Shown here: positions 18,771-26,744 of the stretch, in pieces | Layout of the letters: the number at the start of each line of letters is the position of its first letter | Position numbering within the stretch: the stretch's first letter is position 1 | Source of the DNA: Deltaproteobacteria bacterium | GTDB taxonomy: Bacteria; Myxococcota; Kuafuiibacteriia; Kuafuiibacteriales; Kuafuiibacteriaceae | Length of the DNA: 64,000 bases | Assembly (NCBI GenBank): GCA_016713425.1 | Contig: JADJPE010000005.1 | Location: forward strand, 2,108,001 to 2,172,000 | Direction: 5' to 3' | Made by a program: the position numbers and the translations under genes | The notes under the pieces: model-generated | The model's database searches: none | The model's input: the letters and a program-made list of their open reading frames with translations, nothing else | What the model was told of the DNA's origin: nothing

Positions 18771-19526
18771 ATGCCTTGGATGGCTCCTTTGCAGCGATGG
18801 ATACGACGTGGTCGCGGGGCTGTCACGACGCCGCGTCAGTATCCACCCGACTTCGACGGCCCGACGGTTGCCCTCATCGAGCGAGTTCGATCCTACACGA
18901 TGACCAGCCCCGAGCGTCTCTGGGCGCTGATTCACGCGGTCGACCATCTCGTACGGCACGAGATACGGGGCGACTACGTTGAGTGCGGTGTCTGGCGAGG
19001 GGGGAGCTCCATGGCGGCCGCACTGGCACTCATCGCCCGCCAAGACACGGCTCGCACCTTGCACTTGTATGACACCTTCGAGGGCATGACGGCGCCGACT
19101 GCCTACGACCGTAGCCTTGGCGGCGACTCGGCTGAGACGCTGCTCGCTTCGGAGGCGCGCAGCCCCGATAGCCCGACCTGGTGTGTCGCCGATGAAGCCG
19201 ACGTACGGCGCAACCTGGCGTCCACCGGATATCCCGGAAGCCGCATACGATTCGTGCGCGGACCGGTGGAGCAGACCTTGCCGGATCCGGCGCTTGGCCC
19301 AATCGCGTTGCTGCGCCTCGATACGGATTGGTACGCGTCGACTCGGCACGAGCTTGACCACCTGTATCCTCTTCTTGTCCCCGGCGGGGTCTTGATCATC
19401 GACGACTATGGGCACTGGGAAGGCGCCCGCCGAGCCGTCGACGAGTACCTGAGTCGTCACCAGCTTCCCTTGTTCCTCCAGCGTATCGACTACACGGGGC
19501 GCATGGCCATCAAGCCGGCTGTCTGA
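18771..19526 (+). CDS. TylF/MycF-family O-methyltransferase
   Basis: This SAM-dependent methyltransferase has about 251 residues. Recognisable blocks are RGDYVECGVWRGGSSMAAA (SAM-binding loop), LYDTFEGMTAP, RLDTDWYASTRHEL and PGGVLIIDDYGHWEGARRAV; the acidic pair IIDDY is the metal site of this family. TylF and MycF methylate sugar hydroxyls in antibiotics, and relatives occur in surface-glycan clusters, which fits the flippase and glycosyltransferase next door. ATG 18771 was chosen to match family length; ATG 18729 in the same frame is equally possible because neither has a good ribosome site. Confidence 0.87.
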   Translation: MPWMAPLQRWIRRGRGAVTTPRQYPPDFDGPTVALIERVRSYTMTSPERLWALIHAVDHLVRHEIRGDYVECGVWRGGSSMAAALALIARQDTARTLHLYDTFEGMTAPTAYDRSLGGDSAETLLASEARSPDSPTWCVADEADVRRNLASTGYPGSRIRFVRGPVEQTLPDPALGPIALLRLDTDWYASTRHELDHLYPLLVPGGVLIIDDYGHWEGARRAVDEYLSRHQLPLFLQRIDYTGRMAIKPAV

Positions 19527-19647
19527 GGGGGGTCGGCCGACGCAGGTCCCCCTCGATGTGTGAGCCGCTCGGGCGCATCCGAATGCGGGTGCATCTGACT
19601 CAATGGGCCGCTGGCTCGTCAGGGGGGTGGATGCTATCCTTTCCGCG

Positions 19648-20955
19648 GTGTTGAGCCTTCCGCACGCGCAGCCGCTGCTTCTTCGACCGCAGTTTCAGAA
19701 GTATGCCTGGGGCGACGAGCGCTTTCTTCCCGCTTTCTTTGGGCTCGCGAACGTCCAAGGTCCGCATGCCGAGGCCTGGATCGGAGCACATCCGTCGCTT
19801 GCTTCGACCGCGGTTCTCGGCGGGGAGCGTGAGCCCTTGGATGAGCTCCTCAAGCGGCGCCCAGATCTCCTCGGTGACGATCTGAGGGCGAAGTTTGGAG
19901 GGCTTCCGTATCTCTTCAAGGTGCTTGCGGCTGCTCATCCGCTGTCCATTCAGGTTCATCCCGACCGACATCAAGCGAGCACTGGCTTCTCACGCGAAGT
20001 CGAAGTGGGCTTGGCCGCCGACAGTGTGCTCCGCAACTACAAGGACACGCGCCACAAGCCGGAGCTCTTGGTCGCGCTCGTGGACTTCTTCGTACTGGTC
20101 GGTTTTCGCCCGCTGGATGAGATTGGCCGAGTCCTGCTCGATCTTCCGGAAGCGCGCGGGCTCCTGCCCGCCTACACACCAACCCCGAGCGGTCTTAGGC
20201 GCCTGGTGCAAGGCTACTTGTCGTTGCCGGTGGCGACCTGCGCTTCGTTGCTCGAGTCGCTGCTCGCGCGCTTGCAGAAGGAACACCTGCGGTCGCCATT
20301 TCGGCCAGAGGACCACGCCTACTGGGTGCTCGTCGCGCATCAAGTCCTGTCGGGCACCGAGATGCCCGATCGCGGTCTTTTTCTCATCTTTTTGCTGAAT
20401 CTCATTCGTCTGCGCCCGGGCCAGGGTGTGTTTGTTCCTGCGGGTGTTCCACACGCCTACCTTCGCGGCGCAGGGGTCGAGGTCATGGCCAACTCGGACA
20501 ACGTGCTGCGCGGTGGCCTGACGCCAAAGCACGTCGACACTTCCGAGCTCATGAAAGTCGCGCGCTTCGTGGGCGAAACGCCAAGCCTCATCATCGGCGA
20601 AGCCACCGACCGACCTGAAGAGCGCGTCTTTCGTACTCCGGCCCAGGAGTTTGAGTTGCGGCGCATCGATCTATCGGCGGGGGCGGTGAGCGGCAAACGT
20701 TCAGCTGTTGGTCCCGAGATCCTCCTCGTAGCCTTTCAGGACATCGAAGCCCGGGTCACGGTCGAGTTCGAGGCAGAGGTCGAGCCAGACGCTGGCGTGG
20801 GTGCCCACCTCGAGACGGGGTGTGAGCGTATGGGTGGCGAAGGCCGGCTCGAGCTGCGTCGCGGGAGCGCGTGCTTCATCCCAAACGGCGTGAGCTACAG
20901 GCTGCGCGCTGATGACCCGGCTGTCATCTACGCCGTCAGAACGCCGCGCGGGTGA
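19648..20955 (+). CDS. manA: Mannose-6-phosphate isomerase, class I
   Basis: This zinc enzyme interconverts fructose-6-phosphate and mannose-6-phosphate, feeding GDP-mannose synthesis. The type-I signature is intact: QKYAWGD near the start, AEAWIGAHPS, LFKVLAAAHPLSIQVHPD with the zinc-binding Gln/His, HKPELLVAL, and the late VFVPAGVPHAYL-GVEVMANSDN block. The predicted length of 435 aa is slightly above the usual 390-420, with the extra in the C-terminal jelly-roll region. GTG 19648 is preferred because it sits at the normal distance from QKYAWGD; ATG 19603 in frame would add 15 residues. The location after glycan genes suggests it supplies mannose-type sugars for that pathway. Confidence 0.95.
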   Translation: MLSLPHAQPLLLRPQFQKYAWGDERFLPAFFGLANVQGPHAEAWIGAHPSLASTAVLGGEREPLDELLKRRPDLLGDDLRAKFGGLPYLFKVLAAAHPLSIQVHPDRHQASTGFSREVEVGLAADSVLRNYKDTRHKPELLVALVDFFVLVGFRPLDEIGRVLLDLPEARGLLPAYTPTPSGLRRLVQGYLSLPVATCASLLESLLARLQKEHLRSPFRPEDHAYWVLVAHQVLSGTEMPDRGLFLIFLLNLIRLRPGQGVFVPAGVPHAYLRGAGVEVMANSDNVLRGGLTPKHVDTSELMKVARFVGETPSLIIGEATDRPEERVFRTPAQEFELRRIDLSAGAVSGKRSAVGPEILLVAFQDIEARVTVEFEAEVEPDAGVGAHLETGCERMGGEGRLELRRGSACFIPNGVSYRLRADDPAVIYAVRTPRG

Positions 20956-20998
20956 GCGCGATTGCGGTCGCCGCCCACGATGCCTTCGATTCCGACAA

Positions 20999-21062
20999 CC
21001 TCGATCTAGGCCTTGGGCGCGCGCTTGGGCTTGGGTTTGCGCTTGGGCTTGGGCTCTGGCGT
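20999..21062 (-). repeat. Hexamer repeat (cccaag) just past the aminotransferase stop
   Basis: On the minus strand cccaag/cgcaaa units follow the stop codon directly and stay in the same frame as the gene, reading PEPKPKRKPKPKRAPKA and ending at another TAG (about 21006). This looks like a basic C-terminal tail cut off by one stop codon. Confidence 0.7.
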
Positions 21063-22376
21063 CTAGGGCTGGGGTCCGAGGCTTTCCAGGGCGCGCTCGA
21101 GGCGGGCCTTGAAAGTGCGGCAGCCTGCCTCGGACACGGCGCCGACGCTTGCGCGGAACCAGCCGGACTCGTTGGGGACGCCGAAACATCCGAAAGGAAC
21201 GAGCGCGATACCAGCGCTTCGCAACAAGAATCCACGGATGTCCTCGTCGGTATTGAGGACTTGGCCCTCGGGCGTCTTCCGGCCGCGCAGATCGATGTGC
21301 ATCGAAAGGTAGATGGCGCCTTGCGGTGAGATGGCTCGAACTGGGTGTCCGCGGGCTTGGAGTTCCGAGATCGCGTGATCGAGCATCGAGAGCCGCGCAT
21401 GGATCGCTGCTCGCATGACTTCGAGATACGCATCGATGGCCGCATGATCTCGCAAGAGCCGTGCGGTGGCGACCTGCTCCGGTTTCGGCGCCCAGCTCCC
21501 GAGGTGGGTGCTGAGCGCGTTCATGCGCGCGATGACGTCCGTGGGTCCGACCGCCCATCCGACGCGTACACCCGTCCCGGCGAAGTTCTTCGATATGCCG
21601 TCGATCAGTATCGTATAGGGCGCGACTTCGGGCACGAGTGAAACCGGCGTTTCGTGGTGCGCGCCCTCGAACGTCAGCATCCAGTAGACCTGATCGTACA
21701 TCAGGTAGACCGGCCGCTTGTTCGAGGCGGTTCGCTTTCGATTCTCCTGGACGATCGCTTCGCAGACCGAGCGAAGCGTATCGGTCGGGATGACGGTGCC
21801 CGTCGGGTTCTGGGGTGAGTTGAGGCAAACCAGGCGTGCCTCCGCGAGTCGCGGTAGAACCGCTTCGGCGGTGGGGAAGAAGCGGTGCGCGACGTCGGTC
21901 GAGATCTCTTCGCCGTGCGCGCCGACCAGCGTGCAGTAGGCGTTGTTGTTCCACGACGGCGTTCCGTAGACGACGCGGTCTTTCGGATCGACGACGGCGA
22001 GGTAGACCCCGGCGATGAGTGGCCGCGAGCCGCCCGCGATCAGCACGCTCTCGACCGGGTAGGCGAGCTCGAGGCGCCGCTCGATGAACTCGACCACCGC
22101 CTCGCGGAGAGACAAAACGCCATTCGACGGAGGGTAGTTGGTGTGGCCCTGATCGACGGCAGCCTTGATTTCGTCCGCGAGCTTTGAAGGGACGGGAAAC
22201 TCATGGCTGTCGAAGTCACCGACCGTGAGGTTCAAGACGTCGGCGCCTTGGGCGACGCGGTCACGAACCTCATACGCGATCTTGAGGATCGCGCTTCCGC
22301 TCAGGTCATTGGCGAGCGACGAGACGCGCGCGGGGTTGGGCGCGAGCGACAGTCTTTCTTTGAGATTGATGGACAT
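21063..22376 (-). CDS. Class I/II pyridoxal-phosphate aminotransferase
   Basis: This fold-type I aminotransferase has 437 residues. The PLP-binding Lys is K263 in DGISKNFAGTGVRVGW; NSPQNPTG (187-194) and the YDQVYW segment (D228) complete the cofactor site, and LTVGDFD and NYPPSNGVLSLREA are the usual N-terminal blocks. The substrate cannot be assigned; it resembles aspartate/aromatic-type enzymes. ATG 22376 has GGAGAAG 5 bases upstream. The gene ends at a TAG, after which the same frame continues for 18 codons of Pro/Lys-rich sequence before a second TAG. It converges with manA. Confidence 0.92.
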   Translation of the reverse strand: MSINLKERLSLAPNPARVSSLANDLSGSAILKIAYEVRDRVAQGADVLNLTVGDFDSHEFPVPSKLADEIKAAVDQGHTNYPPSNGVLSLREAVVEFIERRLELAYPVESVLIAGGSRPLIAGVYLAVVDPKDRVVYGTPSWNNNAYCTLVGAHGEEISTDVAHRFFPTAEAVLPRLAEARLVCLNSPQNPTGTVIPTDTLRSVCEAIVQENRKRTASNKRPVYLMYDQVYWMLTFEGAHHETPVSLVPEVAPYTILIDGISKNFAGTGVRVGWAVGPTDVIARMNALSTHLGSWAPKPEQVATARLLRDHAAIDAYLEVMRAAIHARLSMLDHAISELQARGHPVRAISPQGAIYLSMHIDLRGRKTPEGQVLNTDEDIRGFLLRSAGIALVPFGCFGVPNESGWFRASVGAVSEAGCRTFKARLERALESLGPQP

Positions 22377-22512
22377 CGAGCTTCTCCGGGCGACAGGAAC
22401 AAGAACAACAAGGAATTGGAACTGGAACTGGAACGTGAACGGGAACAACGACAAGAATGGGAACAAGCGCGTGAGGGCCCGTCGACGTCTCCTTCCGCGG
22501 GCGAAGCGATGC

Positions 22513-22878
22513 TCAATCGGTGGCTGGGACTTTGCTCAGGCCGCATGCTTCTGAATCTCCTCGCTCGAGGGCGTCGCATGTGCATCGGTCCAGCAATCCG
22601 TCGCAGACGGATTCCTCCGCGTCAGAGACGGGAAGATCGTCGCTGGCATTGAGTTGCTGCACGCATGCGTCTTCGAGGTATCGGCTTGGCTCGCACGCGC
22701 ACACCTTCTCGGCCAGGGCGCGGCACGGAGGTGTACAAGCGCTCATGGTTGCTAGCGCGAGCGCGAGCCCGAAACCAAGCCCAAAGCCGAAAACGATGCG
22801 ACGCCTCGACGGGGGCGCGACATGCGTGCGTCTGAGCCGACCACCTCTTGCGCGTCGGTGGTCGCCATCAGCGCGCAA
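22513..22878 (-). CDS. Small Cys-rich lipoprotein (start uncertain)
   Basis: The C-terminal part is convincing: a basic stretch RRR, a run of F/G/L/A residues and ATMSAC as lipobox, then a ~70-residue mature domain with about ten cysteines (TPPCRALAEKVCACEPSRY, SVCDGLLDRCTCDAL). This Cys-rich form resembles small myxobacterial lipoproteins of unknown function. No ATG lies at a sensible place. TTG 22878 gives a 121-aa precursor with a long basic N-region; other starts are possible. It is upstream of the aminotransferase gene on the same strand (136 bp, A-rich with gaactg repeats between). Confidence 0.6.
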   Translation of the reverse strand: MRADGDHRRARGGRLRRTHVAPPSRRRIVFGFGLGFGLALALATMSACTPPCRALAEKVCACEPSRYLEDACVQQLNASDDLPVSDAEESVCDGLLDRCTCDALERGDSEACGLSKVPATD

Positions 22879-23197
22879 TGCAGACGTTCGATGTCCCGGA
22901 CGCCGACGTGGCGGCGCACCGGTCGTCGGGTCGGCAATCGCCGTCGTGGCCGCAGGTCGCCAAGCAGAACGAAGAAACATCAACATCGGCAAACAATTGG
23001 CCCGTAACGCACCGGGCTCCCGATGGACAAGAGGCAACTGTGCAGTCTAGTTCCGTGCCGCGAAGGCTCCCAAACTAAGGGAAACCAGGAGCAAAAACGG
23101 CCCCTTGGGGCCCCGAATCGGGCGGATGAACGAGATGTCGGCAGGATGACGCAGGAGCATTGCACTTCTTCCCCATCGCACCATAAGACTCCCCCGA
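22879..23197. other. Intergenic region upstream of ftsX
   Basis: This 319-base gap lies between the start of the small lipoprotein gene (minus) and ftsX (plus). It should hold both promoters. The only clear structure is the GC palindrome at 23099-23112. Short ORFs cross it but none has family-like sequence. There is no ftsE here. Confidence 0.5.
23092..23112 (-). terminator. Terminator-like hairpin on the minus strand
   Basis: GGCCCC-AA-GGGGCC forms a perfect 6-bp stem on the minus strand and is followed by GTTTTTG, the shape of an intrinsic terminator, although the 2-base loop is too tight and the stem would open by a pair. No minus-strand gene precedes it in transcription direction, so it is either an attenuator for the small lipoprotein gene or the end of an unannotated short RNA. 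Confidence 0.4.
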
Positions 23198-24103
23198 GTG
23201 GTCTCACGCACGCTTTTTTTTCTGAGGCTGGCGTTCTCAGCTCTCGGACGTTCGTTTGGGGTCACGGCCTTGGCTGTCGTGACGATCGCCGTCTCTTTGA
23301 CGGTGCTCGCGACGTTTTCGGTCGTTGTTCGACACCTGGGCCGGCTGACCGAGGGCCTCGGACGTCAGGTCGAGATCTCGGTCTATCTCGCGCGGGGCCA
23401 GCCTGAGGAACGGATCCGGGCACTGTCGACGGACATCGCGGCTTGGCCAGAGGTCGCGCGCACCCGCGTGCTCTCCTCCGAGGCCGCCCTGGCCGAGTTT
23501 CGGGTCAGCCTAGGTCCCGATGCCGCACTTCTTGAGGGGTTGCCCGAGGACCTGCTCCCGCCATCCATTGAGTTTGCGCTGAAGCCGGGAGACTGGGCGG
23601 TTTCAGCGGTCCAGTCGATCGCGGCTCGATTGAATGGACGGCCGGAGGTCGATGACGTTCGCTTTGGGCAGGAAGATATCGAACGCTTGGCTGCGCTGTT
23701 CTCATTTACGCGTTTGGTCGCGATCGTGCTCGGCGCTGCGCTGTGCTTTGCGACGATTCTTATCGTCTCCAACACGATTCGGCTGACCGTTTATGCGCGC
23801 CGAGACGAGATCGAGATCTTGACGCTCGTCGGTGCCACGGGCTGGTTCGTTCGCGTTCCGTTCTTCATCGAAGGTGCGGTCCAGGGCGTTATCGGCGGGG
23901 CGCTTTCTGGGGTGGTGCTTGTCGCGTTTGGTGAGGCCTTCACGCTCGCGATCGAGCGAGGGCTAGGCTATCTTTACAGCGGCTACTCGCCGGTCACCCT
24001 CGATTTCGTGCCGCTCGAATATCTTGGTCTCCTCGTTCTTGTGGGCGGTCTGCTCGGCGTCGTCGGAAGTCTCCTGGCGGTCGGAAAGTTTCTGAGGCTG
24101 TGA
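23198..24103 (+). CDS. ftsX: Cell division ABC transporter membrane subunit FtsX
   Basis: FtsX (301 aa) is the divisome membrane protein that, with the ATPase FtsE, transmits a signal across the inner membrane to murein-hydrolase activators such as EnvC. Four membrane segments are visible (about 20-42, 170-195, 222-245, 270-295) around a periplasmic domain with VEISVYLA near its start. The stretch TILIVSNTIRLTVYARRDEIEILTLVGAT, spread over the second membrane segment and following loop, is the family signature. GTG 23198 is the likely start, without a strong ribosome site. No ftsE is adjacent, unlike the usual ftsEX order. It heads a plus-strand run with envC, ctp and others. Confidence 0.95.
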   Translation: MVSRTLFFLRLAFSALGRSFGVTALAVVTIAVSLTVLATFSVVVRHLGRLTEGLGRQVEISVYLARGQPEERIRALSTDIAAWPEVARTRVLSSEAALAEFRVSLGPDAALLEGLPEDLLPPSIEFALKPGDWAVSAVQSIAARLNGRPEVDDVRFGQEDIERLAALFSFTRLVAIVLGAALCFATILIVSNTIRLTVYARRDEIEILTLVGATGWFVRVPFFIEGAVQGVIGGALSGVVLVAFGEAFTLAIERGLGYLYSGYSPVTLDFVPLEYLGLLVLVGGLLGVVGSLLAVGKFLRL

Positions 24104-24148
24104 GGCGCTTGATCCCGCTGCGGCAAGGATCCGAGTTCTGAGGTTCCA

Positions 24149-25432
24149 ATGTCCATGCCCTCCATCTCATGCGCCTGCGCAGTTCTTCTGGGCCTTGGCC
24201 TTTCGGGCCAGTCGGGCCAGTCGGGGCCGTCGGGGCCGTCGGGCCAACCGCGGCAAGAGGGCTTCGGAGGCGAGCCATCAGATGTGCTTCATCCCGAGGT
24301 CCGAGTCGCGCCCGAAGGGAATGCGTCCGAAGGGAACGCGTACGAAGCGAATGTGGCCGAAGCGACGGGGTCGCCGGAACGGCGAGCCATTCGACGAAGA
24401 ATTGCGCAAGACCGAGTGCGGACGCGTTTCCTTAGGCGGGAGGAGGCTTCGATCCTGGGTGGGTTTCGAAGGATCGAAGCGGAGTTGAAGGCGAAGCAAC
24501 GGCATCAGTTGAAGCTCATCGAAGAGGCAAAAGCCTTCGAGGCGCGGGTCGACGCCGCTGGGCGCGAGCTCGCGGGACTTGATGCCAAGCTCGCCGAGCT
24601 GAAGGACGCCGTGGGTCGCCGTCTCTTGGCGATGCATCGTCTCTCGAAGACCAAGATCGGTCGCCTCGTCGATCAGATCTCGGGTCGTCATGGGACGTCG
24701 CGTCGGCGCGCCGATTGGCTTCGTCTCGTACTCGCCTACGACCGTCGGTTGTTCGACGATGCACGAACCACGCGCGCCGAAGCCGAACGATCACGCGCGA
24801 CGCTGGCCGAAGCGCAAAAGAAGCTCGAGAACGCACAGGCGGCGCTCGCCGAAGAGACCGAAAGCTTGTTGATCCTCAAAGAAGAAAAGGCGGCGCTCCT
24901 CGACGCGGTTCGCACTGAGCGGCGTGCGGCCGAGCGTCTGGCGCGTGAACTCTCGGAGCAGGCCCGCCGGCTCGAACGCGAGGCCGGTGTTGTCCACGGC
25001 GCTGGCCCTCAGCCCGACGCGGTGGCCGGCGGCTTTGGCGCGCAGCAAGGCCACCTCCCGTGGCCGCTCCCGGGCCAAGTGGTCGTGCCCTTTGGCAAGC
25101 GCGTCGACCCCGTGTCGTCCCTCGTTCTGTTCCAAAAAGGGATCGACGTCGCCGCCTCGCTCGGCGCGCCGGTTCGTGCCGTGTTTGCCGGACGCGTCGT
25201 TCATGCGGGGGCGCTGCGCGGTTTTGGGAATGTTGTGGTGGTCGATCACGGTGGATGGTTCACCGTCTATGGGCACCTTGGAACGCTGCGGCTCGGTGAA
25301 GGGACGGAGGTCCGACAGCACGAGGTTCTTGGGTTCTTGGGGGACGGTAGGCAGCGCCGTTCGGTACTCTACTTCGAAGTCCGCCGAGGAAGAGAGCCCG
25401 TCGATCCTCAGCGATGGTTGACCGCTGGCTAG
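24149..25432 (+). CDS. envC: EnvC-like murein hydrolase activator (non-catalytic LytM/M23 domain)
   Basis: This is a periplasmic coiled-coil protein of 427 residues. After a short hydrophobic N-terminus come Ser/Gly/Gln repeats, a long charged coiled coil (about 75-285) and a C-terminal LytM domain (about 300-427). Two zinc ligands of active M23 peptidases are missing: the HxGID position reads FQKGID and the HLHFE position reads SVLYFEVR, while DHGGWFTVYGHL is kept. That pattern is the one of EnvC, which activates amidases instead of cutting peptides itself. It lies 45 bp after ftsX, its expected partner. GAGG lies 6 bases before ATG 24149. Confidence 0.9.
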   Translation: MSMPSISCACAVLLGLGLSGQSGQSGPSGPSGQPRQEGFGGEPSDVLHPEVRVAPEGNASEGNAYEANVAEATGSPERRAIRRRIAQDRVRTRFLRREEASILGGFRRIEAELKAKQRHQLKLIEEAKAFEARVDAAGRELAGLDAKLAELKDAVGRRLLAMHRLSKTKIGRLVDQISGRHGTSRRRADWLRLVLAYDRRLFDDARTTRAEAERSRATLAEAQKKLENAQAALAEETESLLILKEEKAALLDAVRTERRAAERLARELSEQARRLEREAGVVHGAGPQPDAVAGGFGAQQGHLPWPLPGQVVVPFGKRVDPVSSLVLFQKGIDVAASLGAPVRAVFAGRVVHAGALRGFGNVVVVDHGGWFTVYGHLGTLRLGEGTEVRQHEVLGFLGDGRQRRSVLYFEVRRGREPVDPQRWLTAG

Positions 25433-25437
25433 CGTGG

Positions 25438-25475
25438 CGCGGCGCGGCGCGGCGCGACGCGGCGCGGCGCCCACG
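25438..25475. repeat. Pentamer repeat (ggcgc) between envC and ctp
   Basis: About seven units of ggcgc, some with a base change, lie a few bases after the envC stop. A similar GC pentamer array follows murA at 56127-56157. Confidence 0.85.
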
Positions 25476-25500
25476 AAGAGCGAGAGATGGATGGTATGAA

Positions 25501-26676
25501 GTGAAGGTACTTGTTCTCACGTTGGCCTTGCAGACGATGACGGTTGGGCAACACGGGTTGGACGCCGGTGCGCCCGTCCGCCAGGATGCGTCGCCTCGAC
25601 AGGACGCTCGGCACGCGCGGCGCGAGGTTGTCGCGCCCTCACCCGATGGCGATGAGACGTACCGCAAGCTCGCGATTTTTGCCCGCGTCCTCAACTACAT
25701 CGAAAACAACTACGTGGACCCCTCTGACCCGGACCGGCTCGTCTACGGTGCTATTCGTGGGCTGGTCTCGACCCTCGATCGTCACAGCCAGTTCATCGAA
25801 CCCGACGCTTACGCGGCGATGCGCCGTCAGGCTTCGGAGACGGAGCCAGGGCCCGGGGCCGGGCCCGGGCCACGGCCCCAGCCCAAAGGTGTTGATGTGC
25901 GCGGATCTCGGCCCGGGGGCGCTGATCCCGGCGATGACCGTCGATCGGCCTCGAGTTCACCCCTCCAGATTCGGCGACTCGCCGGAGGCCTTCTCTACGT
26001 GCGGATTCCGCGCTTCGTCGCTGAGACGGCTTTGACCTTGCAAAAGGCCTTGACGACGGCGCGCACCCAGGGCGGATTCCGGGGGCTTGTGCTCGACCTG
26101 CGCGACAACCCCGGTGGCCTCTTTGATGAGGCGGTTCGCGTGGCGGACCTCTTCCTTCGTCGAGGCGCCATTGTCTCGACGGAGAGCCGAGACCGCCCGT
26201 CCGAGACGGAGTTGGCCCATCCGAAAGGGACTGAGCCTGATTACCCGCTCGTCGTGCTGGTCAACGGGGGAACCGCGTCGTCGTCCGAGATCGTCGCAGG
26301 GGCACTTCGCGACCATCGGCGCGCCCTCTTGCTCGGTGGGAAGACCTTCGGTAAGGGTTCGGTCCAAACGGTGATCGAGCTTGAGGACGGGTCGGCGCTC
26401 AAGCTGACCATCGCCCGATACCGCACGCCGAGTGGTCGCTCGATCCAGGGTGTCGGCATTGCGCCGGACATTGTCGTCGAGGCCGCGGCGTCGGACGCAG
26501 CACGCCGAGACGCTGGCGAGGAGGGTGTGATCGATGGGCCGGCCCGAGGCCTGAGAGGCGGCCGCCCCGCGGCCAACGATAGGGATGACCCGCAGCTTAC
26601 GTACGCGCTTCAAGTGGCGAAGCGCTGGAGCGATAATAGGGAAAAGCCGGTTCAGTTACGCGACCGACCCAGGTAG
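25501..26676 (+). CDS. C-terminal processing protease (S41 family) lacking its PDZ domain
   Basis: This is a secreted serine protease of the CtpA/Prc family (391 aa). The catalytic Ser is S260 in NGGTASSSEIVAGAL and the general base Lys is K285 in GKTFGKGSVQ; the LVLDLRDNPGG block (197-206) is intact. An N-terminal hydrophobic segment serves as signal and the helical LNYIENNYVD...VYGAIRGLVSTLDRHSQFI region is normal. Residues about 110-153, where the PDZ domain should sit, are only Pro/Gly/Asp-rich low-complexity sequence. GTG 25501 was chosen because earlier in-frame starts would put repeat-coded Arg/Ala residues before the signal. In other bacteria Ctp enzymes trim divisome or hydrolase-regulating proteins, which fits the ftsX-envC context. 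Confidence 0.92.
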   Translation: MKVLVLTLALQTMTVGQHGLDAGAPVRQDASPRQDARHARREVVAPSPDGDETYRKLAIFARVLNYIENNYVDPSDPDRLVYGAIRGLVSTLDRHSQFIEPDAYAAMRRQASETEPGPGAGPGPRPQPKGVDVRGSRPGGADPGDDRRSASSSPLQIRRLAGGLLYVRIPRFVAETALTLQKALTTARTQGGFRGLVLDLRDNPGGLFDEAVRVADLFLRRGAIVSTESRDRPSETELAHPKGTEPDYPLVVLVNGGTASSSEIVAGALRDHRRALLLGGKTFGKGSVQTVIELEDGSALKLTIARYRTPSGRSIQGVGIAPDIVVEAAASDAARRDAGEEGVIDGPARGLRGGRPAANDRDDPQLTYALQVAKRWSDNREKPVQLRDRPR

Positions 26677-26744
26677 GGCTTGGGTGACTTTACGATGTCA
26701 GAACACCATGGTATCCACGAATCTCTGGTTCCCCGAGGCCCCCT

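Noticed and set aside
20955..21063. Riboswitch or structured RNA between manA and the aminotransferase
   Set aside because: The pattern is fully explained by a cccaag hexamer repeat and a coding-like tail.
22752..22937. 61-codon minus-strand frame with an ATG close to the small lipoprotein
   Set aside because: It is in another frame from the lipobox and Cys-rich part; it would need a frameshift to connect.
24149..25432. Active M23 endopeptidase call
   Set aside because: Two zinc ligands are replaced (FQKGID, SVLYFE), so it is better read as an EnvC-type activator.
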